Shown here: piece after piece, positions 17,185 through 26,228 of the stretch
Numbering within the stretch: the stretch's first letter is position 1
Layout of the letters: each line of letters opens with the position of its first letter
Source: JBBPYC01 sp965218765
Lineage (GTDB): Bacteria > Pseudomonadota > Gammaproteobacteria > Burkholderiales > Burkholderiaceae_C
DNA: 64,000 nucleotides
Assembly (NCBI GenBank): GCA_965218765.1
Contig: CBDCLU010000004.1
Span: 571,928 to 635,927 of the forward strand
Direction of reading: 5' to 3'
Position numbers and translations under genes: made by a program
Notes under the pieces: generated by a model
Database searches by the model: none
What the model was told of the DNA's origin: nothing
The model's input: the letters and a program-made list of their open reading frames with translations, nothing else

Positions 17185-17877
17185 TCAGGGATCGAGCCAG
17201 ACGAGGAGCTTTTGCGCCAGCACCGCCGCCGCTTCCTCCCAGGCAACCTGGACGCCGATTGTAGAAAGATCGACCGTTCGCAGCCCCGGATAGCCGCAGG
17301 GGTTGATGCGGGAAAAGGGTTCCAGCTCCATCGCCACGTTCAGCGCGACGCCGTGGTAGCTGCAATGTCGGCTGACCTTGAGGCCGAGCGCGGCGATCTT
17401 GCCCAGGCCGTCGAAGCGCTGCGGCGAATCCGATGCAAATGTCGGCAACCGCGCATGCGCAAACGGATCATCCAGCCGCACGTAGATGCCCGGCGCGCCG
17501 ACCAGCCGGTGCCCGGTCACGCCGAAGTGCAGCAGGCTGCGCAGCACCGCCTCCTCGATCCGGTGCACCAGTTCCTTCACGAAGTAGCCAGTGCGCCGCA
17601 GGTCCAGCAGCGGATAAGCAACCACTTGGCCCAGGCCGTGATACGTGACCTGGCCGCCGCGGTCGGTTTGCACGACGGGGACATCGCCCGGTGCGAGAAT
17701 GTGCTCCGGTTTGCCCGCCAGCCCTTGTGTGTAGACCGCTTCGTGCTCGCAAATCCATAGCTCGTCGCGCGTGTCGGCGGTGCGTGCGGCAGTGAACGCC
17801 TGCATCGCCGCGAAGGTGGCAAGGTAATCCTTGCGGCCCATACGACGGACTTCACATGGGCTCAAGCGCACCGCCAC
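17185..17877 (-). CDS. lipB: Octanoyl-(acyl-carrier-protein):protein transferase
   Basis: 230 residues. It moves octanoyl from acyl carrier protein to lipoyl domains, giving LipA its substrate. The family signature TDRGGQVTYHGLGQVVAYP (~90-108) is complete. Catalytic Lys lies in ALGLKVSRHCSYHG and catalytic Cys in NPCGYPGL. The start at 17877 gives normal length, 37 bases from ybeD; it sits between ybeD and lipA in the usual order. Confidence 0.94.
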   Translation of the reverse strand: MAVRLSPCEVRRMGRKDYLATFAAMQAFTAARTADTRDELWICEHEAVYTQGLAGKPEHILAPGDVPVVQTDRGGQVTYHGLGQVVAYPLLDLRRTGYFVKELVHRIEEAVLRSLLHFGVTGHRLVGAPGIYVRLDDPFAHARLPTFASDSPQRFDGLGKIAALGLKVSRHCSYHGVALNVAMELEPFSRINPCGYPGLRTVDLSTIGVQVAWEEAAAVLAQKLLVWLDP

Positions 17878-17914
17878 CGTCGCCTGGGCTGTCCATGAGA
17901 GAAGACCACGCCGG

Positions 17915-18229
17915 CTACAGCACCACCCGCACCATCGGATGCGTCGACAGCGTCCGGTACAGCTCGTCGAGTTGCTCGCGCGACGTTGCTGTCACGGTGA
18001 TCGTGATGCCCAGGTACTTGCCGGCGGAGCTCTCGCGCAACTCGATCGTGCCGGGGTCGAAGTCGGGATCGAACTGGCGCGCGATCGAGGTGATGGCCTG
18101 TACGAAGCCGTCCGCGCGTTCGCCCATCACCTTGATCGGAAACGGGCTCGGGTAGTCGATCAGGGACTGGCGGCGGGCGGCAGCCGCATCCGGGTCGGGC
18201 GGCGTGGGAGCGGATGGGTCGTGGGTCAT
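17915..18229 (-). CDS. ybeD: YbeD/DUF493 family protein
   Basis: 104 residues from the ATG at 18229. The C-terminal ~80 residues (PFPIKVMGE ... GKYLGITITVTATSREQLDELYRTL) are the small ferredoxin-like DUF493 fold of YbeD, whose gene sits before lipB in many proteobacteria. A regulatory role in lipoate metabolism has been suggested from this context; the biochemical role is not settled. The 38-residue upstream in-frame extension would enter the atp promoter region and was rejected. Confidence 0.85.
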   Translation of the reverse strand: MTHDPSAPTPPDPDAAAARRQSLIDYPSPFPIKVMGERADGFVQAITSIARQFDPDFDPGTIELRESSAGKYLGITITVTATSREQLDELYRTLSTHPMVRVVL

Positions 18230-18349
18230 GCCGCGGATTTTCGCGTGGAAGCTGGAGGCTTGGCGCGGGTTGCGGCCCTGCAGGTCGATCGGTGCGTCGG
18301 GCAGCGGGGCCATCGTATGGAACGTGAATTTGGCGGCATTCAATCACTT

Positions 18350-18355
18350 TATAAT
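18350..18355 (+). promoter_or_regulatory. Probable atp operon promoter -10 box
   Basis: A perfect TATAAT stands 67 bases before atpI in the divergent region between ybeD and atpI. No good -35 hexamer lies at 16-18 bases, so the promoter may rely on an extended or weak -35. Proposed start of the nine-gene atp transcript. Confidence 0.5.
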
Positions 18356-18422
18356 CGTTGGGTTTGCTCGGATGGGTTCATGGTCGTCACCGCTCGGGTT
18401 GGTTTGAAAGCCGCGTCGCCTG

Positions 18423-18950
18423 ATGTCTAGCGATCCGATGGCACAGCCAACAACGTTGGGAGCAAAGCCGGTGGTCGATTCGACGGCCGGCAACGTTGCA
18501 CCCGAAGACGAGCCCGAGTTCAGGCCGCTGACCGCCGAAGAGGCGCGTCGGTTGCGTGAGCGGCAGCCACTGGTTTCTCCCTGGCGCGTGGTGGCGGCGC
18601 AAATCATGGTGGGGACATTGCTGGCCTTGGCCGGCTGGCTCTTGACGGCCAGGGCGAACGTGGGCTGGTCGCTCGGGTATGGCGCGCTGGCCGTGGCCTT
18701 GCCGGCTGCGATCTTGGCGCGCGGCCTGACCAGCCGGGTGGCTTCGACCAATGCAGGCTCGGCGGTTGCCGGGTTCTTTTTGTGGGAAATGGTCAAGATC
18801 GGCCTTACCGTGGCCATGCTGTTTGCAGCGCCGCGGTTGGTGGCGGGCCTGAGCTGGCCGGCCATGCTGGTCGGGCTGATCGTGACGATGAAGGTGTATT
18901 GGCTGGTGCTGCTGTTCGGCAAGCGGTTCCAGATGAAGTCGAAGAGATAG
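18423..18950 (+). CDS. atpI: ATP synthase subunit I
   Basis: 175 residues: a charged, probably cytoplasmic N-terminus of about 60 residues followed by four hydrophobic helices. The third helix (FFLWEMVKIGLTVAML) has the buried Glu and Lys typical of AtpI. AtpI helps assemble the c-ring of the ATP synthase. First gene of the atp operon; 44 bases precede atpB. An alternative ATG at 18438 is possible. Confidence 0.85.
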   Translation: MSSDPMAQPTTLGAKPVVDSTAGNVAPEDEPEFRPLTAEEARRLRERQPLVSPWRVVAAQIMVGTLLALAGWLLTARANVGWSLGYGALAVALPAAILARGLTSRVASTNAGSAVAGFFLWEMVKIGLTVAMLFAAPRLVAGLSWPAMLVGLIVTMKVYWLVLLFGKRFQMKSKR

Positions 18951-18994
18951 CGAAAACATAGCGAAGACGCAACAAGGCTGGGAACAACACGAAG

Positions 18995-19873
18995 ATGGCT
19001 GCTGCAGAACACGCACCGAGCGCCGGTGAATACATCGTGCACCACCTGACGCACTGGCAGAACAAGCCGATGCAGGGGGTGGTCGATTTCTCGGTCGTGA
19101 ATTACGACTCCATCATCTGGTCGGTGCTGACGGGCGTGCTCGGCAGCTGGCTGCTGTACCGCGCGGCCAAGCGCGTCACGTCGGGCCCGCCGGGGCGTTT
19201 TCAGGCGGCGGTCGAATTTTTGGTGGAGATGGTCGACACCCAGGCGCGCGGCATCATCCACAACGCGACCAGCCGCAAGCTGGTCGCACCTCTGGCGCTG
19301 GCGGTGTTCGTCTGGATCTTTCTGATGAACGCGATGGACCTGTTGCCGGTCGATCTGCTGCCTTCCATCTGGGGCGGCTTTCACAGCCTCGCGGGCGTGG
19401 AAAACAGCCACTCGTATCTGCGCGTGGTACCGACGGCCGACCTGTCGACCACGTTGGGCCTGTCGGTCTCGGTGCTGCTGGTCTGCATCGCCTACAACAT
19501 CAAGATCAAGGGGCTGGGCGGCTGGGGCCACGAACTTGTTTCGGCGCCGTTCGGCACCAGCAAGAACCCGGTATTCGCGGTGCTGCTCGGCATTGCCAAC
19601 CTCGCGATGCAATTGATCGAGTTCGTCGCCAAGACGGTATCGCACGGCATGCGGCTGTTTGGCAACATGTATGCGGGCGAACTCGTGTTCATGCTGATTG
19701 CGCTGATGGGTGCAGCTGCGGGCCTGTCGCTGTCGGGCATCCTGCTGCCGATCGGCCAGATCATCGCCGGCACCATGTGGGCCATCTTTCACATCCTGAT
19801 CATCACGCTGCAAGCCTTCATTTTCATGATGCTCGCGCTGGTGTACGTGGGACAGGCCCACGACGCGCACTGA
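18995..19873 (+). CDS. atpB: ATP synthase F0 subunit a
   Basis: 292 residues with five or six membrane helices. The essential Arg that faces the c-ring is in MRLFGNMYAGELVFML (~220). Subunit a forms the two proton half-channels. The N-terminus before the first helix is long, as usual in beta-proteobacteria (MAAAEHAPSAGEYIVHHLTHW). Confidence 0.95.
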   Translation: MAAAEHAPSAGEYIVHHLTHWQNKPMQGVVDFSVVNYDSIIWSVLTGVLGSWLLYRAAKRVTSGPPGRFQAAVEFLVEMVDTQARGIIHNATSRKLVAPLALAVFVWIFLMNAMDLLPVDLLPSIWGGFHSLAGVENSHSYLRVVPTADLSTTLGLSVSVLLVCIAYNIKIKGLGGWGHELVSAPFGTSKNPVFAVLLGIANLAMQLIEFVAKTVSHGMRLFGNMYAGELVFMLIALMGAAAGLSLSGILLPIGQIIAGTMWAIFHILIITLQAFIFMMLALVYVGQAHDAH

Positions 19874-19952
19874 AGTCGCTTGCGACCGCGCTTTCGTTTA
19901 GAGAGTCTTTTTTTCTCAACCTTCGCTTTTTTCTTTACTGGGGTAACAACAA

Positions 19953-20201
19953 ATGGAACAAGTACTTGGCTTCGTCGCGCTCGCCGCTGGTCTGATCATC
20001 GGTCTGGGCGCCATCGGTGCCTGCATCGGTATCGGCATCATGGGCAGCAAATATCTCGAGTCGGCCGCGCGCCAGCCGGAGCTGATGAACGAACTGCAGA
20101 CCAAGATGTTCCTGCTGGCCGGCTTGATCGACGCGGCGTTCCTGATCGGTGTCGGTATCGCGATGATGTTCGCGTTCGCCAACCCGTTCACGCTCACCTG
20201 A
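19953..20201 (+). CDS. atpE: ATP synthase F0 subunit c
   Basis: 82 residues, two helices joined by the RQPE loop. The proton-carrying carboxylate is the Asp in LAGLIDAAFLIGVG. There is no extra Gln/Glu-Ser sodium-binding set in the helices, so a proton-driven ring is expected. The gene starts 79 bases after atpB. Confidence 0.95.
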   Translation: MEQVLGFVALAAGLIIGLGAIGACIGIGIMGSKYLESAARQPELMNELQTKMFLLAGLIDAAFLIGVGIAMMFAFANPFTLT

Positions 20202-20259
20202 GCACCCGGCGTCCGCCGGACACCAAGAACCATCACCGTCTGAAAGAAAGGGTGTTGCC

Positions 20260-20730
20260 GTGAGCATCAACGCAACGCTGTTCGTCCAGGCCATCGTGTT
20301 CGCGATCCTGGTCTGGTTCACGATGAAGTTCGTGTGGCCACCGATCGCCGCCGCGCTGGATGAACGGGCCCATAAGGTCGCCGAAGGACTGGCTGCTGCC
20401 GACAAGGCGCGCTCGGAGCTGACGTCTGCCAACAAGCGCATCGAAGACGAGTTGAGCCGCTCGCGCACCGAGACCGCCGGCCGCTTGGCCAATGCCGAGC
20501 GTCGCGCGCAGACCATTGTCGAGGAGGCGAAAGCCAAGGCCACCGACGAAGCGAACAAGATCATCGCGTCGGCGCAGGCCGAAGCCGAGCAGCAGACGAT
20601 CAAGGCGCGCGAGGGGCTGCGGGAGCAGGTCGCCGCACTGGCCGTCAAAGGCGCCGAGCAGATCCTGCGCAAGGAAGTCGATCCGAAGGTGCATGCCGAT
20701 CTGCTGAATCGGCTGAAGACCGAGCTTTGA
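20260..20730 (+). CDS. atpF: ATP synthase F0 subunit b
   Basis: 156 residues with a GTG start (MSINATLFVQ), one N-terminal membrane helix, then a long coiled coil rich in Ala, Glu, Lys and Arg. Its dimer forms the peripheral stalk that holds F1 to subunit a. The GTG is preceded by GAAAGGG. Confidence 0.94.
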   Translation: MSINATLFVQAIVFAILVWFTMKFVWPPIAAALDERAHKVAEGLAAADKARSELTSANKRIEDELSRSRTETAGRLANAERRAQTIVEEAKAKATDEANKIIASAQAEAEQQTIKAREGLREQVAALAVKGAEQILRKEVDPKVHADLLNRLKTEL

Positions 20731-20814
20731 ACGAGACCGGCCGGTTGTCCCCGCATACCTTTGCAATCGCGACGGGCCCGGTTTTCCCCAAAACGAAAAA
20801 GTTTGTGACGACTC

Positions 20815-21360
20815 ATGGCTGAACTCGCAACCATCGCCCGCCCGTACGCTGAAGCATTGTTCAAGGCCACCGGTGCCGAGCAGGCGGGTCCGGCGCAGGA
20901 CTGGCTGGATCGGCTGGCGGCGGTGGCACGCGAGCCGCAACTGCTGCAGTTCGCCAGCGATCCGAACGTGCGCGACGAGCAGGTGGTCGAGCTGGTCGCC
21001 TCGATTGCGCAAGGCGGCAGCGGCAACGCGCTGCCGGACGCTGCGATGAACTTCCTGCGCATCGTGGTCGACAACGGCCGGCTCGCCGCGCTGCCGGAAG
21101 TAGCCAGCCAGTTTCGTTCGCTGAGCAACGCGAAGTCGGGCAACGCCGATGCGGTCGTCTACAGTGCATTCCCGATCGACGACGCGGCGCTGCAGGACTT
21201 GTCGGCCACGCTGGAGAAGCGCTTTGCGCGCAAGCTGAAGCTGAGCGTGCAGCAGCAGCCTGAGCTGATCGGCGGCATCCGGATCGTGGTCGGCGACGAA
21301 GTCCTCGACACATCGGTGCGCGCGCGACTGGAGCAGATGAAGCTCGCCCTGACTGCCTGA
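20815..21360 (+). CDS. atpH: ATP synthase F1 subunit delta
   Basis: 181 residues: N-terminal six-helix domain (ATIARPYAEALFKA) and C-terminal segment with ELIGGIRIVVGDEVLDTSVRARL, the OSCP/delta signature. It links the b dimer to the top of F1. 84 bases after atpF. Confidence 0.95.
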   Translation: MAELATIARPYAEALFKATGAEQAGPAQDWLDRLAAVAREPQLLQFASDPNVRDEQVVELVASIAQGGSGNALPDAAMNFLRIVVDNGRLAALPEVASQFRSLSNAKSGNADAVVYSAFPIDDAALQDLSATLEKRFARKLKLSVQQQPELIGGIRIVVGDEVLDTSVRARLEQMKLALTA

Positions 21361-21454
21361 CCGAAAGGGCGGCCTGACTCAGCCTTGAACCGTCTGCCAC
21401 CCGCATCACCACAACGTCAACCCACACCACCCCATCACCCTAGGAGCGACAGGC

Positions 21455-23008
21455 ATGCAGCTCAATCCCGCAGAAATTTCCGAACTGATTAAAAGCCGCA
21501 TCGAGGGCTTGGGCGCACGCGCCGACATCCGCAACGAAGGCACCGTGGTGTCGGTCACCGACGGCATCGTGCGCATCCACGGCTTGTCCGAAGCGATGCA
21601 GGGCGAAATGCTGGAATTCCCGCCGACACCGGACGGCCAGCCGACCTATGGCCTCGCGCTGAACCTCGAGCGTGACTCGGTCGGTTCGGTGATTCTGGGC
21701 GAGTACGAGCACATCTCCGAAGGCGACACCGTCAAGTGCACGGGCCGCATCCTTGAAGTGCCGGTCGGTCCAGAATTGCTTGGCCGCGTGGTGAACGCGC
21801 TCGGTCATCCGATCGACGGCAAAGGCCCGATCGATGCGAAGATGACCGACGTGATCGAAAAAGTCGCGCCCGGTGTGATCGCGCGCAAGTCGGTCGATCA
21901 GCCGGTGCAGACCGGTTTGAAGGCGATCGATGCGATGGTGCCGATCGGCCGCGGTCAGCGTGAACTGATCATCGGCGACCGCCAAACGGGCAAGTCGGCG
22001 GTGGCGGTCGACGCGATCATCAACCAGCGCGGCAAGGACATGTTCTGCGTGTACGTGGCGATTGGGCAGAAGGCTTCGACCATCAAGAACCTCGTGCGCG
22101 CGCTGGAGCAGGCTGGTGCGATGGAATACACGATCGTGGTGGCCGCATCGGCGTCCGAATCGGCTGCGATGCAGTACGTGAGCGCGTACTCGGGCTGCAC
22201 GATGGGCGAGTACTTTCGCGACCGCGGTCAGGACGCGCTGATCGTCTATGACGACCTGTCCAAGCAGGCGGTGGCCTATCGCCAGGTTTCGCTGCTGCTG
22301 CGCCGCCCGCCGGGCCGCGAAGCGTATCCGGGCGACGTGTTCTATCTACACAGCCGCCTGCTCGAGCGCGCCGCGCGCGTGAACGCCGACTACGTCGAAG
22401 CGTTCACCAAGGGCGAAGTGAAGGGCAAGACCGGCTCACTGACCGCGCTGCCGATCATCGAGACGCAGGCCGGCGACGTATCGGCATTCGTGCCGACCAA
22501 TGTGATCTCAATCACCGACGGCCAGATCTTCCTGGAAACCAGTTTGTTTAACGCCGGCATCCGGCCTGCCATCAACGCAGGCATTTCGGTATCGCGCGTC
22601 GGCGGCGCCGCGCAGACCAAGCTGATCAAAAATCTGTCCGGCGGCATTCGCAACGACCTCGCGCAATATCGTGAACTGGCGGCGTTTGCGCAGTTCGCAT
22701 CCGACCTCGACGAAGCCACGAGAAAGCAGCTGGACCGCGGCGCGCGCGTGACCGAAGTGCTGAAGCAAAAGCAATACAGCCCGCTGTCGATCAGCATGAT
22801 GGCCGCCACGCTGTATGCGGTGAACAAGGGCTTCATGGACGACATCGAAGTCAAGCAGGTGCTGCCGTTCGAAGCGGGTCTGCATGCATACCTCAAGGAC
22901 AAGCATGCGACGTTGATGGACACGCTGGAAAACGACAAGGCGATGAGCAAGGAATCGGACAGCGAACTCAACAGTGCCGTTGCCGAATTCAAGAAGGGCT
23001 TCGCTTGA
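21455..23008 (+). CDS. atpA: ATP synthase F1 subunit alpha
   Basis: 517 residues. Walker A is GDRQTGKSAVA (~169-179), and the alpha/beta signature PAINAGISVSRVGG (near ~365-380) contains the Arg finger that reaches the beta catalytic site. Non-catalytic nucleotide-binding subunit. The ATG follows a weak AGGAGCGA at 21442-21449. Confidence 0.96.
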   Translation: MQLNPAEISELIKSRIEGLGARADIRNEGTVVSVTDGIVRIHGLSEAMQGEMLEFPPTPDGQPTYGLALNLERDSVGSVILGEYEHISEGDTVKCTGRILEVPVGPELLGRVVNALGHPIDGKGPIDAKMTDVIEKVAPGVIARKSVDQPVQTGLKAIDAMVPIGRGQRELIIGDRQTGKSAVAVDAIINQRGKDMFCVYVAIGQKASTIKNLVRALEQAGAMEYTIVVAASASESAAMQYVSAYSGCTMGEYFRDRGQDALIVYDDLSKQAVAYRQVSLLLRRPPGREAYPGDVFYLHSRLLERAARVNADYVEAFTKGEVKGKTGSLTALPIIETQAGDVSAFVPTNVISITDGQIFLETSLFNAGIRPAINAGISVSRVGGAAQTKLIKNLSGGIRNDLAQYRELAAFAQFASDLDEATRKQLDRGARVTEVLKQKQYSPLSISMMAATLYAVNKGFMDDIEVKQVLPFEAGLHAYLKDKHATLMDTLENDKAMSKESDSELNSAVAEFKKGFA

Positions 23009-23058
23009 AGAGCGCTCCGTTGCAGAGGCAACCCGGCTAACAGCAGGAACATTCCGTC

Positions 23059-23940
23059 ATGGCAGCAGGCAAGGAAATCCGCGGCAAGATCAAGTCGGTG
23101 GAGAACACCAAGAAGATCACCAAAGCGATGGAGATGGTCGCCGCCTCCAAGATGCGCAAAGCACAGGAGCGCATGCGTTCGGCCCGGCCCTACAGCGACA
23201 AGATTCGCGCGGTCGCATCGAACCTGGGGCAGGCCAATCCCGAGTACGTGCATGCGTTCATGAAGCAGCACGATGCGGCCAAGACCGTCGGCTTCGTCGT
23301 GATCACGACCGACAAAGGCCTGTGCGGCGGCATGAACACCAACGTGCTGCGCGCAGTCACCTCGAAGCTGCGCGAGCTGCAAGGCCAGGGCGTGCAGTCG
23401 AACGCGGTGGCGATCGGCAACAAGGGCCTGGGTTTTTTGAACCGGATCGGCGCCAAGGTGGTGTCGCACGCGACGCAGCTCGGTGATACGCCGCATCTGG
23501 ACAAGCTGATCGGCCCGGTCAAGGTGCTGCTCGACGCGTACGCAAAGGGCGAGCTGAGCGCGGTCTATCTTTGCTACACGCGCTTCATCAACACCATGCG
23601 GCAGGAGCCGATGCTGCAGCAATTGCTGCCGTTGTCGGCCGCGCAGATGAAGCAGGAAGCGTCCGAAAGCGGCGCGCAGCATGGCTGGGACTACCTGTAC
23701 GAGCCCGATGCGCAGACCGTGATCGACGAGCTGCTGGTGCGCTACGTCGAGGCGCTGGTGTATCAGGCGGTGGCCGAGAACATGGCGTCCGAGCAGTCGG
23801 CACGCATGGTCGCGATGAAAGCGGCGACCGATAACGCGGGCAGCGTGATCGACGAACTCAAGCTGGTCTACAACAAGACGCGGCAGGCGGCGATCACCAA
23901 GGAACTGTCGGAAATCGTTGCCGGCGCAGCCGCCGTCTGA
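23059..23940 (+). CDS. atpG: ATP synthase F1 subunit gamma
   Basis: 293 residues. N-terminal KEIRGKIKSVENTKKITKAMEMVAASK and the C-terminal long helix ending near LVYNKTRQAAITKELSEIV form the rotating coiled coil; the middle has VITTDKGLCGGMNTN. Central stalk of the enzyme. 50 bases after atpA. Confidence 0.96.
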   Translation: MAAGKEIRGKIKSVENTKKITKAMEMVAASKMRKAQERMRSARPYSDKIRAVASNLGQANPEYVHAFMKQHDAAKTVGFVVITTDKGLCGGMNTNVLRAVTSKLRELQGQGVQSNAVAIGNKGLGFLNRIGAKVVSHATQLGDTPHLDKLIGPVKVLLDAYAKGELSAVYLCYTRFINTMRQEPMLQQLLPLSAAQMKQEASESGAQHGWDYLYEPDAQTVIDELLVRYVEALVYQAVAENMASEQSARMVAMKAATDNAGSVIDELKLVYNKTRQAAITKELSEIVAGAAAV

Positions 23941-24004
23941 CAACACGCTGCCCGAATTCAAATCGCGACCGAATCAAGCAATCACAGATTTAAAGGAATC
24001 GATC

Positions 24005-25465
24005 ATGGCCAAGGCCAAGACGCAAACAGAGCAGCAGCAACAGGGTCAGCAGCCGGGCAAAGCGCCTGTGCAGGGCAAGGTGGTGCAGTGCATCGGTGCC
24101 GTGGTGGACGTCGAATTTCCGCGCGACCAGATGCCGAACGTGTATGACGCGCTCAAGCTCGACGGTGGCGAGCTCACGCTTGAAGTGCAGCAGCAGGTCG
24201 GCGACGGCGTGGTGCGCACGATCGCGCTGGGCTCATCGGACGGCCTGCGTCGCGGCCTGATGGTCACGAACACCGGCGCTGCGATCACGGTACCGGTCGG
24301 CAAGGCCACCCTGGGCCGCATCATGGACGTGCTCGGCCGCCCGATCGATGAGCGCGGGCCGGTCGACGCCGACAGCAACATGCCGATCCACCGCCGCGCG
24401 CCGGCTTACGACGAGCTGAGCCCGTCGCAGGAACTGCTCGAGACCGGTATCAAGGTGATCGACCTGGTCTGCCCGTTCGCCAAAGGCGGCAAGGTCGGGC
24501 TGTTCGGCGGTGCCGGCGTCGGCAAGACCGTCAACATGATGGAACTCATCAACAACATCGCCAAGGCGCATTCGGGCCTGTCGGTGTTCGCCGGCGTCGG
24601 CGAGCGCACGCGCGAAGGCAACGACTTCTATCACGAGATGGCCGACTCCGGCGTCGTGAATCTGGAGAATCTGCCCGAGTCGAAAGTCGCGATGGTCTAT
24701 GGCCAGATGAACGAGCCGCCGGGCAACCGCCTGCGCGTCGCGCTGACCGGCCTCACGATCGCCGAATCGTTCCGCGACGAAGGCCGGGACGTGCTGTTCT
24801 TCGTCGACAACATCTACCGCTACACCCTGGCCGGTACCGAAGTGTCGGCGCTGCTGGGCCGGATGCCGTCCGCCGTGGGCTACCAGCCGACGTTGGCGGA
24901 AGAAATGGGCCGGCTGCAGGAGCGCATCACGTCCACCAAGGTCGGCTCGATCACATCGATCCAGGCCGTTTACGTGCCGGCCGACGACCTGACCGACCCG
25001 TCTCCTGCGACCACGTTCGCGCACCTGGACTCCACCGTGGTGCTGTCGCGTGACATCGCGGCGCAGGGCATCTACCCGGCCGTGGACCCGCTCGACTCGA
25101 CCAGCCGCCAGCTCGACCCGCTCGTGGTCGGCGCAGACCACTACGAGACCGCGCGCGCGGTGCAGGGCACGTTGCAGCGGTACAAGGAATTGCGCGACAT
25201 CATTGCGATCCTGGGCATGGACGAGCTCGCGCCCGAAGATCGGCTGGCCGTGGCACGCGCGCGCAAGATCCAGCGTTTTCTGTCCCAGCCGTTTCACGTC
25301 GCCGAGGTGTTCACCGGTTCGCCGGGCAAGTACGTGTCGCTGGCCGAGACCATTCGCGGCTTCAAGATGATCACGAGCGGCGAGTGCGACCACATGCCCG
25401 AGCAGGCGTTCTACATGGTCGGCACGATCGACGAGGCGATGGAGAAAGCGAAGAAGGTCAACTGA
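24005..25465 (+). CDS. atpD: ATP synthase F1 subunit beta
   Basis: 486 residues. Catalytic Walker A is GGAGVGKTVNMM, with the catalytic Glu in VGERTREGND and FFVDNIYRYTLAGTE further on. Start at the ATG 24005 (MAKAKTQTEQ); the frame upstream to 23918 overlaps the atpG end. Odd: the N-terminus carries about 20 extra Gln/Lys-rich residues before the usual GKVVQCIGAVVDVEF, as in some Comamonadaceae (recollection). All catalytic residues are present. Confidence 0.96.
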   Translation: MAKAKTQTEQQQQGQQPGKAPVQGKVVQCIGAVVDVEFPRDQMPNVYDALKLDGGELTLEVQQQVGDGVVRTIALGSSDGLRRGLMVTNTGAAITVPVGKATLGRIMDVLGRPIDERGPVDADSNMPIHRRAPAYDELSPSQELLETGIKVIDLVCPFAKGGKVGLFGGAGVGKTVNMMELINNIAKAHSGLSVFAGVGERTREGNDFYHEMADSGVVNLENLPESKVAMVYGQMNEPPGNRLRVALTGLTIAESFRDEGRDVLFFVDNIYRYTLAGTEVSALLGRMPSAVGYQPTLAEEMGRLQERITSTKVGSITSIQAVYVPADDLTDPSPATTFAHLDSTVVLSRDIAAQGIYPAVDPLDSTSRQLDPLVVGADHYETARAVQGTLQRYKELRDIIAILGMDELAPEDRLAVARARKIQRFLSQPFHVAEVFTGSPGKYVSLAETIRGFKMITSGECDHMPEQAFYMVGTIDEAMEKAKKVN

Positions 25466-25497
25466 CCCGATCGCGCAACGGCTAGAGGACAGCGAAT

Positions 25498-25917
25498 ATG
25501 GCAAACACCCTTCAAGTCGACGTGGTCAGCGCCGAGGAGTCGATCTTCTCGGGCGAAGCGCGTTTTGTTGCGCTGCCCGGCGAAGCGGGCGAGCTCGGCA
25601 TTTATCCGCGTCACACGCCGCTCATCACGCGCATCCGTCCTGGTTCGGTGCGCATCGAAATGGTCGACGGCAGCGAAGAATTCGTGTTCGTTGCCGGCGG
25701 CATTCTCGAAGTGCAGCCGAACGGCGTCACGGTACTGTCCGACACGGCGATCCGCGGCAAGGATCTGGACGATGAAAAAGCGAGCAAGGCCAGAGCAGCG
25801 GCCGAGGAAGCGCTGAAGAACGCGAAGAATGACGTCGACATCGCGATGGCCCAGTCCGAGCTGGCGGTGATGGCAGCTCAGATTGCCGCGTTGCGCAAGT
25901 ACCGGCAGAAGAAGTGA
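25498..25917 (+). CDS. atpC: ATP synthase F1 subunit epsilon
   Basis: 139 residues: N-terminal beta sandwich (VDVVSAEESIFSGEARFVALPG ... GELGIYPRHTPLIT) and a C-terminal two-helix hairpin that can inhibit the enzyme. Last gene of the operon; a terminator follows 45 bases later. Confidence 0.95.
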   Translation: MANTLQVDVVSAEESIFSGEARFVALPGEAGELGIYPRHTPLITRIRPGSVRIEMVDGSEEFVFVAGGILEVQPNGVTVLSDTAIRGKDLDDEKASKARAAAEEALKNAKNDVDIAMAQSELAVMAAQIAALRKYRQKK

Positions 25918-25962
25918 GCCAGCAGGCGCGACAGGCCGCCTGCGTTACGACTTGCGTACTAG

Positions 25963-25992
25963 GGCTGGCCCCGAATGGGCCGGCCTTTTTTT
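25963..25992 (+). terminator. Rho-independent terminator of the atp operon
   Basis: A nine-base-pair stem (GGCTGGCCC at 25963-25971 with GGGCCGGCC at 25977-25985, one G-T pair) around a five-base loop, followed by seven T. A second hairpin without a T-run (GCAGGCG...CGCCTGC, 25922-25943) lies just before it. Confidence 0.85.
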
Positions 25993-26015
25993 ATTCCGCT
26001 TCAGGAGATTTCCAG

Positions 26016-26228
26016 ATGACCGATCCCAGGAATGTCGCGCACGACAAGAAAGTGCAGCAGGAGAAAAAGCACCACGGCGAAGAAATCGCGCCGGGTAGCG
26101 AACACGCACCGCAGCCCGGGCGCAAGCCGGCCATGGAACACCACAAGTCCGATTCGCCGCCCCCAGCATCCGCAACTGCAGCCGACGATCAAGGCACCAA
26201 GCCAGACGACGGCCGACAGCCTGACTAA
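26016..26228 (+). CDS. Small hydrophilic protein of unknown function
   Basis: 70 residues from the ATG at 26016, which follows AGGAG at 26003-26007. Rich in Lys, Asp, His, Gln and Pro (MTDPRNVAHDKKVQQEKKHHG), no hydrophobic segment, likely disordered. It starts right after the atp terminator, so it needs its own promoter or read-through. The ribosome site and codon use support it as real; no family recognised. Confidence 0.55.
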   Translation: MTDPRNVAHDKKVQQEKKHHGEEIAPGSEHAPQPGRKPAMEHHKSDSPPPASATAADDQGTKPDDGRQPD